Source: Thioclava sp. GXIMD2076
Lineage (GTDB): Bacteria > Pseudomonadota > Alphaproteobacteria > Rhodobacterales > Rhodobacteraceae
Direction of reading: 5' to 3'
Assembly: GCF_037949795.1 (NCBI RefSeq)
Contig: NZ_CP149932.1
Span: forward strand, 1,787,001 to 1,851,000
Length of the DNA: 64,000 nucleotides
Positions 1 to 9,662 of this stretch are shown in pieces. A program made the translations under genes and the position numbers. Each line of letters opens with the position of its first letter. The first letter of the stretch is position 1. Under the pieces are notes generated by a model. The model saw nothing but the letters and a program-made list of their open reading frames with translations. It had not been told where the DNA came from and searched no databases.

Positions 1-1
1 C

Positions 2-760
2 TTCCTGCTGGTGACGGTCACGGTGGTGCTGCACGGGTTCACACTGGCACCTCTGGCGCGAGCGTTGGGACTGGCCGATACCGAGAAGCCGGGCGTGCTG
101 ATCGTGGGCGGCTCGCGGTTTTCCACCCGTCTGGGCGAGGCGTTGCAAAAGGCCGATGTGCCGGTGCTGATCGCCGATTCCAACCACCAGCACCTGATCC
201 GGCCACGGGCGGCGGGGCTGAAGACCTTCTATGGCGATATTCTGGGGGAGGCCGCCGAGGATACGATCGAGCGGCTCTCCTATTCCAATGTTCTGGCGGT
301 CACCGATAACGACGCCTACAACACGCTGGTCTGCACCGATCTCGGCGCAGAGCTGGGCCGTGCCAACGTCTGGCAGGTCGCCCGTCAGCGCGAGGACCAG
401 CGCCGTCATACGCTGCCTGCGCAGCTGGGCGGACAGCCCTTCGGGGCGGGGCGGACCTTCGATATGTTCCGCGATATGGTGCGCGAGGGCTGGAGCTTCC
501 GCGTGACCCGCCTGACCGAGGAGTTCACGCTGGCACAATGGCGCGCGCTGCGCCCGATGGCCGTGCCGCTTCTGCGGATTTCTCCAAAAGGGGAGATCGG
601 TTTCATCGACAAGCCCGAGGAGCTTAAGGCCGATGCGGGGGTGCGGATCCTGTCGCTCCTGCCGCCCGATGCAGGCTCCGACGAGGCGGCCAGCGTGGCG
701 GTGACCGAGGTGGACGAGAAACCCGACACCGCCCCCGGTCCGGTCGCGCCGCTGCCCTGA
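2..760 (+). CDS. Cation:proton antiporter (CPA1-like) with C-terminal TrkA-N domain, 5'-truncated by window edge
   Basis: Only the C-terminal ~250 residues are present; the reading frame is open back to base 2, so the start lies outside the window. The first residues are the end of a hydrophobic helix. A Rossmann-like segment begins at [10 protein letters not shown], followed by an acidic beta-strand end (LIADSN) and a second part ([11 protein letters not shown]), which fits the TrkA-N/RCK nucleotide-binding fold fused to alphaproteobacterial sodium/proton antiporters. The family exports Na+ or K+ in exchange for protons at the inner membrane. The last ~30 residues are acidic and proline-rich. 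It could be another CPA-type transporter, since the membrane part cannot be seen. Confidence 0.75.
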   Translation, partial: FLLVTVTVVLHGFTLAPLARALGLADTEKPGVLIVGGSRFSTRLGEALQKADVPVLIADSNHQHLIRPRAAGLKTFYGDILGEAAEDTIERLSYSNVLAVTDNDAYNTLVCTDLGAELGRANVWQVARQREDQRRHTLPAQLGGQPFGAGRTFDMFRDMVREGWSFRVTRLTEEFTLAQWRALRPMAVPLLRISPKGEIGFIDKPEELKADAGVRILSLLPPDAGSDEAASVAVTEVDEKPDTAPGPVAPLP

Positions 761-870
761 TATGGCGCGATACGGGGCAGCGACCCACGCAAAACCCCGC
801 GGTCCGTGCCGTAACAGTTGACCTTGACCGCCGCCTCTGGCAGTGGAGAGGCAACCAGAGGAAGACCCAG

Positions 871-2613
871 ATGAACCTGTTTGCCAATATCCGCGCGGTC
901 GTGATCAACGCGCTGAACGAGATGACGAAGGACGGCACGCTCCCCGAGGGGCTGGACCTGAGCAACGTAACCGTCGAGCCGCCGCGAGACGCGCTGCATG
1001 GCGATATGGCGACCAATGCCGCGATGGTGCTGGCCAAGCCCGCAGGCGCCAAGCCCCGCGATCTGGCCGAGGCGCTGGCTGCCAAGCTGCGCGAGGAGCC
1101 GCGTGTGACCTCCGCCGAAGTGGCAGGGCCCGGTTTCCTGAACCTGCGTCTCGATGCGTCCGTTTGGGGCGATGTGGCCCGTGCGGCGCTCGCCGCAGGC
1201 CCTGATTTCGGCCGTGCCGATCTGGGCAAGGGTCTGAAGGTCAATGTCGAATATGTCTCGGCCAATCCGACCGGTCCGATGCATGTCGGGCACACCCGTG
1301 GCGCGATCTTCGGCGATGCGCTCTCGAGCCTGCTGGATTTCGCGGGCTATGATGTCACGCGCGAATATTACATCAACGATGGTGGCGCGCAGGTCGATGT
1401 GCTGGCGCGCTCTGCCTATGAGCGCTACCGGGAGGCCTGCGGCCTCGAACCCGAGATCCGCGAGGGTCTCTATCCGGGCGATTACCTGATTCCGGTGGGG
1501 CAGGCGCTCAAGGATAAATATGGCGACAGCCTGCTGGAAAAAGGCGAGCAGTTCTGGCTTGAGGATATCCGCGAGTTCGCCACCGAAGCGATGATGGAGA
1601 TGATCCGCAGTGATCTGGCGTCGCTAGGTGTGAAGATGGATGTCTTCTATTCCGAGAAATCGCTCTATGGCACGGGCCAAATCGAGGCGGCGCTCAAGCG
1701 CCTAGAAGATATGGGTCTGATCTATGAGGGTGTGCTTGAGCCGCCGAAGGGCAAGCTGCCCGAGGATTGGGAAGAGCGCGAGCAGACGCTGTTCAAATCG
1801 ACCCAGTTCGGGGATGATGTCGACCGTCCGGTGAAAAAATCCGACGGAAGCTGGACCTATTTCGCGCCCGATATCGCCTATCACTGGACGAAGGTCGAAC
1901 GCGGTTATGACATGCTGATCGACGTCTTCGGCGCCGATCACGGTGGCTATGTGAAGCGGATGAAGGCGGCCGTGGCGGCGCTTTCGGACCGTCGCGTTCC
2001 GCTCGACATCAAGCTGATCCAGCTGGTGAAGCTGTTCAAGAATGGCGAGCCCTTCAAGATGTCCAAACGTGCAGGCACCTTTGTGACCCTGCGCGATGTG
2101 GTCGAGCAGGCGGGCGCCGATGTGACCCGCTTCCATATGCTGACCCGCAAGAATGACGCAGCCCTCGATTTCGATTTCGACAAAGTGCTCGAGCAGTCCA
2201 AGGATAACCCCGTTTTCTATGTGCAATACGCACATGCGCGGGTCTGTTCGGTCATGCGCAAGGCGGCGGAAGCGGGCTGGGATCTCAATGATGCCAAGCT
2301 CTCGCAGGCCGATATCATGCTCGAGGATGCCGCACAGGCCACGCTTGCACGCAAGATCGCCGAATGGCCGCGTCTGGTGGAAATCGCCGCCCGTGCCAAT
2401 GAGCCGCACCGCGTGGCCTTCTTCCTCTACGAGCTGGCCTCCGACCTCCACAGCCTGTGGAATCGCGGCAATGACAAGCCCGAACTGCGCTTCTTCCAGG
2501 AAGGTGACGAGGCTGCGACCACCTCACGAATCGCTCTGGCCCGCGCCACGGCGGTTGTGATTTCTGCCGGACTTGGTATCCTTGGTGTCACTCCGGCTGA
2601 AGAGATGCGCTAA
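871..2613 (+). CDS. argS: Arginyl-tRNA synthetase
   Basis: Class I synthetase that charges tRNA-Arg in the cytoplasm. At 580 residues the length is normal. The N-terminal additional domain (about 1-100) is followed by the HIGH motif as HVGH (138-141) and the KMSKS motif as KMSKR near 396. The C-terminal all-helical anticodon-binding (DALR) domain runs from about 455 to the end. The ATG is preceded by a purine-rich stretch (gaggcaaccagaggaaga). The SPOR protein follows 57 bases downstream. In many relatives dgt lies directly upstream; here dgt is 23 kb away. Confidence 0.97.
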   Translation: MNLFANIRAVVINALNEMTKDGTLPEGLDLSNVTVEPPRDALHGDMATNAAMVLAKPAGAKPRDLAEALAAKLREEPRVTSAEVAGPGFLNLRLDASVWGDVARAALAAGPDFGRADLGKGLKVNVEYVSANPTGPMHVGHTRGAIFGDALSSLLDFAGYDVTREYYINDGGAQVDVLARSAYERYREACGLEPEIREGLYPGDYLIPVGQALKDKYGDSLLEKGEQFWLEDIREFATEAMMEMIRSDLASLGVKMDVFYSEKSLYGTGQIEAALKRLEDMGLIYEGVLEPPKGKLPEDWEEREQTLFKSTQFGDDVDRPVKKSDGSWTYFAPDIAYHWTKVERGYDMLIDVFGADHGGYVKRMKAAVAALSDRRVPLDIKLIQLVKLFKNGEPFKMSKRAGTFVTLRDVVEQAGADVTRFHMLTRKNDAALDFDFDKVLEQSKDNPVFYVQYAHARVCSVMRKAAEAGWDLNDAKLSQADIMLEDAAQATLARKIAEWPRLVEIAARANEPHRVAFFLYELASDLHSLWNRGNDKPELRFFQEGDEAATTSRIALARATAVVISAGLGILGVTPAEEMR

Positions 2614-2670
2614 AACGCACGCCGCTGGATGAGAAGGTAGTGGACCGGGAAACCGGCGGCGAGGCGGAAT

Positions 2671-4125
2671 ATGGCAGTCTTTCACAGACCCTTCGAGGGG
2701 GATGATGCCTCCTATGAGGAGGAAGCATCCGGAAACGAGAGCGCGCGGCCACGGCGGCGCGCTTCCGGCTATTCCATGCCGTCGGCAGGGCGTATGCGGC
2801 GCGATTCTGTGGGTGCTGGTGGCGAGTCGAGCTTCTTCATGCCGTCTCAGGCGTTCCGGCCACGCGACGATTACGATGTGGATGACGAGGCGCTGGAATT
2901 CGGCGCCTACCGTCCCAACCGCCAGCCCGACGATCACGAATTCATCACGGCGGATGATGATTACGATCCGTGGGAGCAGTCCGAACAGGGGACAGAGCCG
3001 CAAGAACCCGTAACAGCGCAAAGCGAGGCGCGCACGGCACCTGCGCGCAGCTTTACCCCCAATTACAGCAACCAGCCGCATCCCTCGCAAGCGCCTGCCT
3101 TCGATCCCCGCTATGGCGCGGAGGTGTTCGAGGACGAGGAGTTGCCCGCTCGCGCACGCCCGCTGCAGCGCTGGGTCAATGTGGCAGGGGCACTGACCTC
3201 GGTCGCGCTGATCCTCGGTGTGGTGGTCTGGGGCTACAAGCTCGCGATGCGCGACATTCAGGGCGTGCCGGTGATCAAGGCGATGGACGGCCCCGCGCGC
3301 GTGGCCCCCGAGGATCCGGGTGGCGAGCTGGCCGAGCATGTGGGCCTGTCGGTCAATGGCGTGGCGGGCACCGGTGTGGCCGCTCCCGCGCCCGAGCGCG
3401 TAACGCTCGCCCCGCCCGAGGCCGTGCTGGCCGAAGGCGACAAGGCGATGTCCGACCTGAAGCCGATCGATGCGGCGACCGCTCCGATGGAAGCCGAGGA
3501 CGCGCCCGATCAGGTCATCGTGCCGGTCCCCGATAGCGATGCCGCGCCCACGCCCGAAATGCAGAGCGCGACCCGCTCGCTGGCCGTGCCCAATGCGATC
3601 GATGAGGATGCGGCAGAAGATGCCGATATGACCGATAGCACCGCTCTGGTGGTCGATGATGCCGAAGAGGGCACGCAGGAGGCGGTGGCGCCGCCCTCGG
3701 CCGATGCGATCGCCGACACCATTCCCGGTGTGATCCGTTCGCCGCGTCCCTTGGCCCGCCCCGATCATGATCTGGTGGCCGAGGCGGTGGCCGCCTCGCT
3801 GGGCGGTGGCGGGGCGTCTGCCTCACCCTCCGAAAGCTCCGGTCCCGTGGAGATCGATGCGGGCAGCCTTCCGGCAGGCACGCGGCTCGTGCAGATCGGG
3901 GCCTTCGACAATATCGATCAGGCGCGCAGCGCCTGGGACCAGACCGCCACCCGTTTCGGCCCCCTGATGGAAGGCAAGAAGCGCGTGGTGCAAGAGGCCA
4001 CCGCGGGTGGCCGGACCTTCTTCCGCCTCAGGGTGCAGGGCTTCGATGATCTGGCGCAGGCGCGCCAGTTCTGCGCGGCACTTGTCGCCGAGGGCGCAAC
4101 CTGTATTCCGGCAACGGTGCGATAA
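2671..4125 (+). CDS. SPOR-domain membrane protein (cell envelope / division)
   Basis: A 484-residue protein with a long acidic cytoplasmic N-terminus (1-165), one membrane helix near 170-192 (WVNVAGALTSVALILGVVVW), a low-complexity Ala/Pro/Asp-rich periplasmic region (200-395) and a C-terminal SPOR domain (about 405-484, beginning GTRLVQIGAFDN). SPOR domains bind denuded glycan strands of septal peptidoglycan, so a role in division or cell-wall remodelling is inferred. Its stop codon overlaps the nagZ start (TAATG), which suggests translational coupling with a peptidoglycan-recycling enzyme. Confidence 0.88.
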   Translation: MAVFHRPFEGDDASYEEEASGNESARPRRRASGYSMPSAGRMRRDSVGAGGESSFFMPSQAFRPRDDYDVDDEALEFGAYRPNRQPDDHEFITADDDYDPWEQSEQGTEPQEPVTAQSEARTAPARSFTPNYSNQPHPSQAPAFDPRYGAEVFEDEELPARARPLQRWVNVAGALTSVALILGVVVWGYKLAMRDIQGVPVIKAMDGPARVAPEDPGGELAEHVGLSVNGVAGTGVAAPAPERVTLAPPEAVLAEGDKAMSDLKPIDAATAPMEAEDAPDQVIVPVPDSDAAPTPEMQSATRSLAVPNAIDEDAAEDADMTDSTALVVDDAEEGTQEAVAPPSADAIADTIPGVIRSPRPLARPDHDLVAEAVAASLGGGGASASPSESSGPVEIDAGSLPAGTRLVQIGAFDNIDQARSAWDQTATRFGPLMEGKKRVVQEATAGGRTFFRLRVQGFDDLAQARQFCAALVAEGATCIPATVR

Positions 4126-5117
4126 TGACTTCAGCCACGATCCTTGGACTGTCGGGCCTGACCCTGACCGAGACCGAGCGCGCATTTTTCCGCGAGGCGC
4201 AGCCTTGGGGGTTCATTCTGTTTGCGCGCAATATCGATACGCCCGATCAGGTGCTGCGCCTGACCTCCGATCTGCGCGAGGCCGTGGGCCGGGATGCGCC
4301 GGTGCTGATCGATCAGGAGGGCGGGCGCGTTCAGCGGATGCGTGCGCCCCATTGGCGCGAATGGCTGCCGCCGCTCGAACAGGCTGCATTCCTTGATCCC
4401 GAGCGCAGCTTCTGGCTGCGGGCGCGGATCATGGCGGACGAGCTGCGCGCCGTGGGTGTCGATAGCAATTGTGCGCCCTGCTGCGATATTGCGGGACCGC
4501 AGACGCATCCGTTCCTGCGCAACCGCTGTATGGGCGAGGATGCCGCCACCGTGGCCCGCAATGCCCGTGCAAGCGCGATGGGCTTTCTGGCAGGCGGTGT
4601 GCTGCCGGTGATCAAGCATATTCCGGGCCACGGTCGGGCCACGGCCGACAGCCATAAGGATCTGCCGCTGGTCGAGGCCTGCGCCGAGGATCTGATCGCG
4701 CAGGATTTCGCGGCTTTCCAGCCGCTCCATGATATGCCGATGGCAATGACCGCCCATATCCGCTTTGCCGCTTTCGATGATGCCCCTGCGACCCAGTCGC
4801 CGGTGATGGTCGATTTGATCCGGCAGGTGATCGGGTTTGACGGTCTGCTGATGTCCGATGATCTCTCGATGCAGGCGCTCTCGGGCAGCATCCGCCAGCG
4901 CGCCGAGGCCACGATGGCTGCGGGCTGCGATATCACGCTCCACTGCAATGGCGAACGGGCCGAGATGGAAGAGGCCGTGGTGGGAGCAGGGACATTGAGC
5001 GATGCCGCCAAGACCCGTGCCGCAGCGGCCATCGCGCGCCGCGCGATGCCCGAGGCCGTGGATATCGCGGTGCTGGAGCGGGAGCTTGCAGACCTCTTGC
5101 AGGCAAGCGGGGTCTGA
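4125..5117 (+). CDS. nagZ: Beta-N-acetylhexosaminidase (muropeptide recycling)
   Basis: Glycoside hydrolase family 3 enzyme that removes N-acetylglucosamine from anhydro-muropeptides in the cytoplasm. The family signature is present as KHIPGHG followed by DSH and LP, from about residue 164; the Asp-His pair in that loop is the acid/base element and the later MSDDLSMQAL carries the nucleophile Asp. At 330 residues it is the usual size for the single-domain proteobacterial form. It overlaps the upstream SPOR gene by one base and scpA downstream by one base (TGATG), so these form one translationally coupled operon. Confidence 0.95.
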   Translation: MTSATILGLSGLTLTETERAFFREAQPWGFILFARNIDTPDQVLRLTSDLREAVGRDAPVLIDQEGGRVQRMRAPHWREWLPPLEQAAFLDPERSFWLRARIMADELRAVGVDSNCAPCCDIAGPQTHPFLRNRCMGEDAATVARNARASAMGFLAGGVLPVIKHIPGHGRATADSHKDLPLVEACAEDLIAQDFAAFQPLHDMPMAMTAHIRFAAFDDAPATQSPVMVDLIRQVIGFDGLLMSDDLSMQALSGSIRQRAEATMAAGCDITLHCNGERAEMEEAVVGAGTLSDAAKTRAAAAIARRAMPEAVDIAVLERELADLLQASGV

Positions 5118-5896
5118 TGGCCACGCCCCCCAAACCCCAGGATATGCGCGTGGCCGAGCGTCTGGCCGCCGAGGCGCTGATCATCGATGTGAACGGGTTC
5201 GAGGGCCCGCTCGATCTCCTGCTGACGCTTTCGCGCAGCCAGAAGGTCGATCTGCGCAAGATCTCGGTGCTGGCTCTGGCCGAGCAATATCTGGCCTTTG
5301 TCGATCATGCGCGCGAACTGCGTATCGAGCTGGCCGCCGATTATCTGGTGATGGCAGCGTGGCTGGCCTATCTGAAATCACGCCTGCTGCTGCCGCCCGA
5401 GCCCGATGCCGAGGGCCCCTCCGCCGAAGATATGGCCGCCCATCTTGCCTTCCAGCTGGAACGGCTGGAGGCGATGCGGGATGCAGCCGCGCAACTGATG
5501 GCGCGCGACCAGCTGGGGCGCGATATCTTCCCGCGCGGGATCTCCGAAGAAGTGGTGCGGGTGAAGAAGATCACCTATTCGGCCACGCTGATGGATCTGA
5601 TGCGCGCCTATTCGCGCGTGCGCACACGCGACGAGTTCCGCCCCTATGCGTTTGACCGGCGTAATATTTTCAGCCTCGAACAGGCGCTCGACCAGCTGCG
5701 CGATCTGATCGGCTTCTCGGGCGAGTGGATGGATCTGTCGAGCTATCTGCCCGAGAGCTGGCGGGTCGATCCCGCGCGCAGGCGGTCTGCGACAGCGGCC
5801 ACTTTTGCCGCCTCGCTGGAACTGGCCAAACAGGGCGCCATCGAGATCCGCCAGAGCGATACCTTCTCTCCCATCTCAATCCGGAAGACATCATGA
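5117..5896 (+). CDS. scpA: Segregation and condensation protein A
   Basis: Kleisin subunit of the SMC-ScpAB condensin, which organises and segregates the chromosome. The N-terminal kleisin signature FEGPLDLLL lies near residues 34-42, followed by a region rich in leucine and arginine that binds the SMC neck. At 259 residues it is typical. The start overlaps the nagZ stop and its own stop overlaps the scpB start (ATGA), so ScpA and ScpB are translationally coupled, as expected for two subunits made together. Confidence 0.95.
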   Translation: MATPPKPQDMRVAERLAAEALIIDVNGFEGPLDLLLTLSRSQKVDLRKISVLALAEQYLAFVDHARELRIELAADYLVMAAWLAYLKSRLLLPPEPDAEGPSAEDMAAHLAFQLERLEAMRDAAAQLMARDQLGRDIFPRGISEEVVRVKKITYSATLMDLMRAYSRVRTRDEFRPYAFDRRNIFSLEQALDQLRDLIGFSGEWMDLSSYLPESWRVDPARRRSATAATFAASLELAKQGAIEIRQSDTFSPISIRKTS

Positions 5897-6561
5897 GCGA
5901 TCCCGTAGAGACCATGGTCGAAGACCGCGAACCGCAGCTCTTCTCGGCCCCGCCGATGGAGGCGCAGGAGCGGATGGTCGAGGCGATGCTCTTTGCCTCG
6001 CCCGAGCCGATCACCACACGCGAGATGCAGACGCGTATGCCCGTGGGCGCGGACCCGCGCGAGGCTCTGGAGCGCGTGCGTGCCCGCTACGAGGGGCGCG
6101 GCGTGCATGTGGTGCGGGTGGGCGAAGGCTGGGCCATGCGCACCGCGCCCGATCTGTCCTTCCTGTTGCAGAAAGAAACGGTCGAGAGCCGCAAACTCTC
6201 GCGCGCGGCCACCGAGACGCTGGCGATCATCGCCTATCACCAGCCGGTCACCCGCGCCGAGATCGAGGAGATCCGTGGCGTGGCCGTCTCGCGCGGGACG
6301 ATCGATCTGCTGCTGGAGCTGGACTGGATCCGGTTCGGTCGCCGCCGTATGACGCCGGGTCGTCCGGTCACATTTGTGGTGACCCAAGGATTCCTTGACC
6401 ATTTCAGCCTCGAATCCGCCCGCGATCTTCCGCAGCTTGCGGAACTTCGCAGCGCCGGATTGCTTGATAGTAGACGCATGCCCGGTGAAGATGAGCCCGA
6501 GGATGACGATGACGAGGTCTCGGATAACGGTGCAGGGCAAAGCGAGATGTTCGAGGAATAG
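5893..6561 (+). CDS. scpB: Segregation and condensation protein B
   Basis: Winged-helix partner of ScpA in the SMC complex, 222 residues. I chose the ATG at 5893 because it overlaps the scpA stop by four bases and gives the usual family start; the frame is open further upstream but that part lies inside scpA. The conserved core (EAMLFASPEPI, and later ETLAIIAYHQPVTRAEIEEIRG) is clear. The C-terminus is a long acidic tail (EDEPEDDDDE). In many Rhodobacterales the tatABC genes follow; here a small basic protein does. Confidence 0.94.
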   Translation: MSDPVETMVEDREPQLFSAPPMEAQERMVEAMLFASPEPITTREMQTRMPVGADPREALERVRARYEGRGVHVVRVGEGWAMRTAPDLSFLLQKETVESRKLSRAATETLAIIAYHQPVTRAEIEEIRGVAVSRGTIDLLLELDWIRFGRRRMTPGRPVTFVVTQGFLDHFSLESARDLPQLAELRSAGLLDSRRMPGEDEPEDDDDEVSDNGAGQSEMFEE

Positions 6562-6572
6562 GAGCCTTAGAA

Positions 6573-6791
6573 ATGAACCAGATCCTGCGAATGATTATGA
6601 ATCAGCTGATCCGCAAAGGGGTCAATTACGGCGTCAATCGGGGGATCAAGATGGCCTCCAAACGTGGCCGCAATGCGGGCGACGACACTCCGATGACACC
6701 CGAGGAACGCGAGCGCCAGAAAAAGCTGCAGAAGATGGCAGGGGGCGCGAAGAAGCTCTCGCGCATGACCAAGATGGGGCGGCGCCTCTGA
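6573..6791 (+). CDS. Small highly basic conserved-type hypothetical protein
   Basis: A 72-residue protein that starts 11 bases after scpB with a good ribosome-binding site (aggagcc, 10 bases upstream). Lys/Arg residues make up roughly a quarter of the chain, and there is a short predicted coiled or helical stretch (TPEERERQKKLQKMAGGAKKL). It has no membrane helix and no motif I recognise. Position and spacing make it the last gene of the SPOR-nagZ-scpAB operon. A nucleic-acid-binding role is only a guess from charge. Confidence 0.75.
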   Translation: MNQILRMIMNQLIRKGVNYGVNRGIKMASKRGRNAGDDTPMTPEERERQKKLQKMAGGAKKLSRMTKMGRRL

Positions 6792-6797
6792 GGCTGC

Positions 6798-7877
6798 TCA
6801 GCTCGCCCGGAAATGTTTGGCGAGCTTCAGGCCCTGTCCCTGATAGTTCGACTTGAGATCGGCGCCATAGAGACGCTTGGGGCGCTCGGCCATGTGCTCG
6901 TAGACCAGCCGGCCCACGATCTGGCCATGTTCCAGAACGAAGGGTGCCTCATGGCAGCGCACTTCCAGCACGCCGCGCGAGCCTTGCCCGCCAGCGGCCC
7001 CATGCCCGAACCCCGGATCGAAGAAGCCCGCGTAATGCACGCGGAATTCGCCCACCATCGCCAGATAGGGTGCCATCTCGGCCGCGAAATCGGGCGGAAT
7101 GGTCACCGCCTCACGCGAGACAAGGATATAGAACGCGCCGGGATCAAGGATGATCCGGCCCTCGGTCGTGCGCAGCTCTTCCCAGAACTCGGTCGGATTG
7201 TATTCACCGATCCGGTCCAGATCGATCACGCCGGTATGGGGTTTGGCGCGGTAGCCCACCAGATCGCCCGTCTCGGGGCGTAGATCGACCGAGAAGCCCA
7301 GACCGTGGTCAATCACCGCCTGACCGCTGACAAGGGGCTCCAGCATATGCAGGGCGCGCAACTCGTCATCCGAGAGTGCCGCCTGACCGCCCGAGAAACG
7401 GATCTGATTAAGCCGCATTCCCGGTCGCACTAGAACCGAGAAACTGCGCGGGCAGATCTCGGCAAAAAGCGGGCCGCTATAGCCTTCGGGGATACGGTCG
7501 AATTCGGTGCCGTGATCGGTGATGACGCGGGTCAGCAGATCCAGACGACCGGTGGAGGATTTGGCATTGGCCACCGCGCTGATGCCCTGCGGCAGCGCAA
7601 GCGATTCCATCAAAGGCACAAGATAGACACACCCCTTTTCGAGCACCGCCCCATTGGAGAGATCCATCCGGTGCATCTCGAAATCGGCAAGTTTGTCGGT
7701 CACACAGATGCCACGTCCCGCAAGGAAGGAGGCGCGCACCCGATAGGCCACAAGGCCCAGCCGCAGGTCGAGGCTGGCGGGCTGTATCTGCTCGGGAGTT
7801 ACCGCGATATCGGCGGAGATCTCGCCTTTGGAGATCATCGCCTCGATGGCGCTGTCGGAAAGAACACCAATCGTCAC
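6798..7877 (-). CDS. dcd: Double-domain dCTP deaminase (Dcd family)
   Basis: A 359-residue protein, nearly twice the size of E. coli Dcd. The N-terminal half contains AKSSTGRLDLL and GPLFAEICPRS with RPGMRLNQIRF, both Dcd/dUTPase-fold elements. The C-terminal half repeats the pattern (FFDPGFGHG, then GVLEVRC and HGQIVGRLVYE). The family converts dCTP to dUTP for dTMP synthesis. Alphaproteobacteria commonly carry this long duplicated form. Which half binds substrate is not decided by the sequence alone. It is convergent with the scpB operon, six bases away. Confidence 0.88.
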   Translation of the reverse strand: MTIGVLSDSAIEAMISKGEISADIAVTPEQIQPASLDLRLGLVAYRVRASFLAGRGICVTDKLADFEMHRMDLSNGAVLEKGCVYLVPLMESLALPQGISAVANAKSSTGRLDLLTRVITDHGTEFDRIPEGYSGPLFAEICPRSFSVLVRPGMRLNQIRFSGGQAALSDDELRALHMLEPLVSGQAVIDHGLGFSVDLRPETGDLVGYRAKPHTGVIDLDRIGEYNPTEFWEELRTTEGRIILDPGAFYILVSREAVTIPPDFAAEMAPYLAMVGEFRVHYAGFFDPGFGHGAAGGQGSRGVLEVRCHEAPFVLEHGQIVGRLVYEHMAERPKRLYGADLKSNYQGQGLKLAKHFRAS

Positions 7878-7929
7878 GGGGCGGATCTCCTTCGGGAAAT
7901 GTCTTTCGAAAACTGTCGGTTAGATACAG

Positions 7930-7954
7930 GAAAGCCCACCCCGAAGGGTGGGCT
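7930..7954 (-). terminator. Terminator of tRNA-Pro
   Basis: Reading the minus strand just after the tRNA, a perfect 9-bp stem (AGCCCACCC / GGGTGGGCT) with a TTCG tetraloop is followed by a short T run. This is a classical intrinsic terminator placed 7 bases past the CCA end. Confidence 0.8.
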
Positions 7955-7961
7955 GTTCTGA

Positions 7962-8039
7962 TGGTCGGGCCAGCGAGATTCGAACTCACGGCCTTCCGTC
8001 CCCCAGACGGACGCGCTAACCAGGCTGCGCCATGGCCCG
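7962..8039 (-). tRNA. tRNA-Pro (anticodon GGG)
   Basis: The minus strand folds into a full cloverleaf. The acceptor stem is CGGGCCA/TGGCCCG, the discriminator is A and CCA is encoded. The anticodon stem TCCGT/ACGGA holds the loop CTGGGGG, giving anticodon GGG for proline codons CCC and CCU. The T arm GTTCGAATC has the usual invariant bases. It is a single-gene unit between dcd and the merR-like gene. Confidence 0.95.
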
Positions 8040-8141
8040 ACATGAGGCGCATATAGAGGGAAAGCGGCGCGGGGTGCAAGAGCGAAAACGAAGATTTTTC
8101 CGTCTTTTTTCATCTGCTTTCCCGGGCCCCCTAAAAACACG

Positions 8142-9149
8142 TCAGGGACGGATTTCGCGCGACAGTTCACGGCGCAGCGCATGCAGTTTGTCGGCGGCGC
8201 GGCGCAGGGCAACCTGTTCGGTGCGCGTCATCTGCTCAGGGCGGATCGTGGAGATTCGCGCAACGACCACCGAGATTCGGGTGGGCGGCAGATGGTCGGG
8301 TTCCTCGGCGCTGGCCTGCGGCGCCGAGATCTCGGCAAGGGCTGCGGCGCTCTGCTCGGGGCTCGGGCGGGGCGCGGGCGGCACCACGGCCTCTGCCTGC
8401 GGTACAGGGGCATCGACTGAGGCTTCGACCGGGGCTTCGACCGGGGCTGTTTCCGCTCCCCGCGCGGCGTCGTCCCCGGCAGCGGCTTCTGTTTCCGGCG
8501 CGTCGGTCTCGTCCTCGATCAGCGGGGAGAAGTCTTCCTCCTCCTCCGGCTCATCGTCGAAAAGCGGTGTCTGCGCCCAGACATCGTCAAAGCTTGGCGG
8601 CAGGTCTGAAGGGGAGGCGGCGTCGTGCATCCCGGGGGCGGCTTCGGCCGTGTCTTCGGGGACGCTGTCCATGACCTCTTCGCCGGGAAGGGGGTCAAAT
8701 TCCGGCAGGAAACTATGGGGCTGATGCGGGGCGTCGTCTTCGACCGGAGCGGTTTGTGGTGCTTCATCATCTGCGGACAGCACTGGCATGCTCTCAGAAA
8801 CCGCATCGGTCTCTGTGGCCTCGCGCTCTGCCAAGAGGTTTTCGGACGGGTCCATCAGCGGCTCTGCCGCCTCAAGCCGTTCCCGACCCAAATCGCTCAC
8901 ATGCCGGATGCCCTGTTCCTTCAGCACTTTCTGCGCGCCGCGGATGGTCAGACCGTCCTCGTGGAGAAGCTGGCGGATACCGCAGAGCAGGGCAATGTCG
9001 TCCGGACGATAATAACGGCGGTTGCCCGCGCGCTTGGTCGGCTTGATTTGCGGGAATTTCCCCTCCCAGAAGCGCAGGACATGCGAGGGCACGCCCACAA
9101 TCTCGGAGGTCTCGGAGATCGTCCGGAAGGCATCGGCAGATTTTGCCAT
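8142..9149 (-). CDS. MerR-family transcriptional regulator with long acidic linker
   Basis: The N-terminal ~85 residues are a MerR winged helix ([19 protein letters not shown], then [14 protein letters not shown]). Unlike metal-responsive MerR proteins there is no C-terminal cysteine sensor. Instead residues about 95-265 are extremely acidic and Pro/Ala-rich, apparently disordered, and end in a basic helical segment (about 280-335). This architecture is found in Rhodobacterales directly downstream of ihfA. The target genes are unknown. It is transcribed in the same direction as ihfA, fabH and plsX, 90 bases after ihfA. Confidence 0.85.
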   Translation of the reverse strand: MAKSADAFRTISETSEIVGVPSHVLRFWEGKFPQIKPTKRAGNRRYYRPDDIALLCGIRQLLHEDGLTIRGAQKVLKEQGIRHVSDLGRERLEAAEPLMDPSENLLAEREATETDAVSESMPVLSADDEAPQTAPVEDDAPHQPHSFLPEFDPLPGEEVMDSVPEDTAEAAPGMHDAASPSDLPPSFDDVWAQTPLFDDEPEEEEDFSPLIEDETDAPETEAAAGDDAARGAETAPVEAPVEASVDAPVPQAEAVVPPAPRPSPEQSAAALAEISAPQASAEEPDHLPPTRISVVVARISTIRPEQMTRTEQVALRRAADKLHALRRELSREIRP

Positions 9150-9239
9150 GACTTGTGAATTCCTTTCCCGAAAATCGGATATTCCCGGGCCTATATAGCA
9201 TGATGCGCCCCTTGCGGGGCGCTGATCATCGGTTATGGA

Positions 9240-9539
9240 TTATTTCGAGTTACCTTCGGCCACGCGATCCTTCATCAGATGCGAGGGGCGGAAGCTGAGC
9301 ACACGGCGCGGGCTGATCGGAACTTCCTCGCCGGTCTTGGGATTGCGACCCATACGCGAGGCCTTGTCGCGGATGGAGAAGGTGCCGAAAGAGGAGATCT
9401 TCACGGTTTCGCCCGCCACGAGCGCATCGGAGACATGCTGCAGCACATCTTCGACCAGCTGGGCCGATTCATTGCGGGAGAGACCGACTTCACGGAAGAC
9501 GGCCTCGCTGAGATCCATACGCGTCAGTGTCTTGGACAT
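9240..9539 (-). CDS. ihfA: Integration host factor subunit alpha
   Basis: A DNA-bending HU/IHF-family protein of 99 residues, normal length. The start [23 protein letters not shown] and the DNA-binding arm with [12 protein letters not shown] match IhfA. IhfA pairs with IhfB to make sharp bends in DNA for recombination, replication and transcription. It lies 123 bases downstream of fabH on the same strand and upstream of the MerR-like gene. Confidence 0.95.
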   Translation of the reverse strand: MSKTLTRMDLSEAVFREVGLSRNESAQLVEDVLQHVSDALVAGETVKISSFGTFSIRDKASRMGRNPKTGEEVPISPRRVLSFRPSHLMKDRVAEGNSK

Positions 9540-9662
9540 GGTGCCCCCTGAAGAGAATTTTCATTCAAGGATGGGCATGTCAGCCAGCAAAGTCAATATC
9601 GCCAGTGGCTTGGCAGGGATTATTGCGATATTTCGCGCGATTGTCCCGTAAAAGCCGCCCGA

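Noticed and set aside
7477..8079. 200-codon minus frame overlapping dcd and the tRNA-Pro
   Set aside because: It runs through a tRNA gene and out of frame with dcd.
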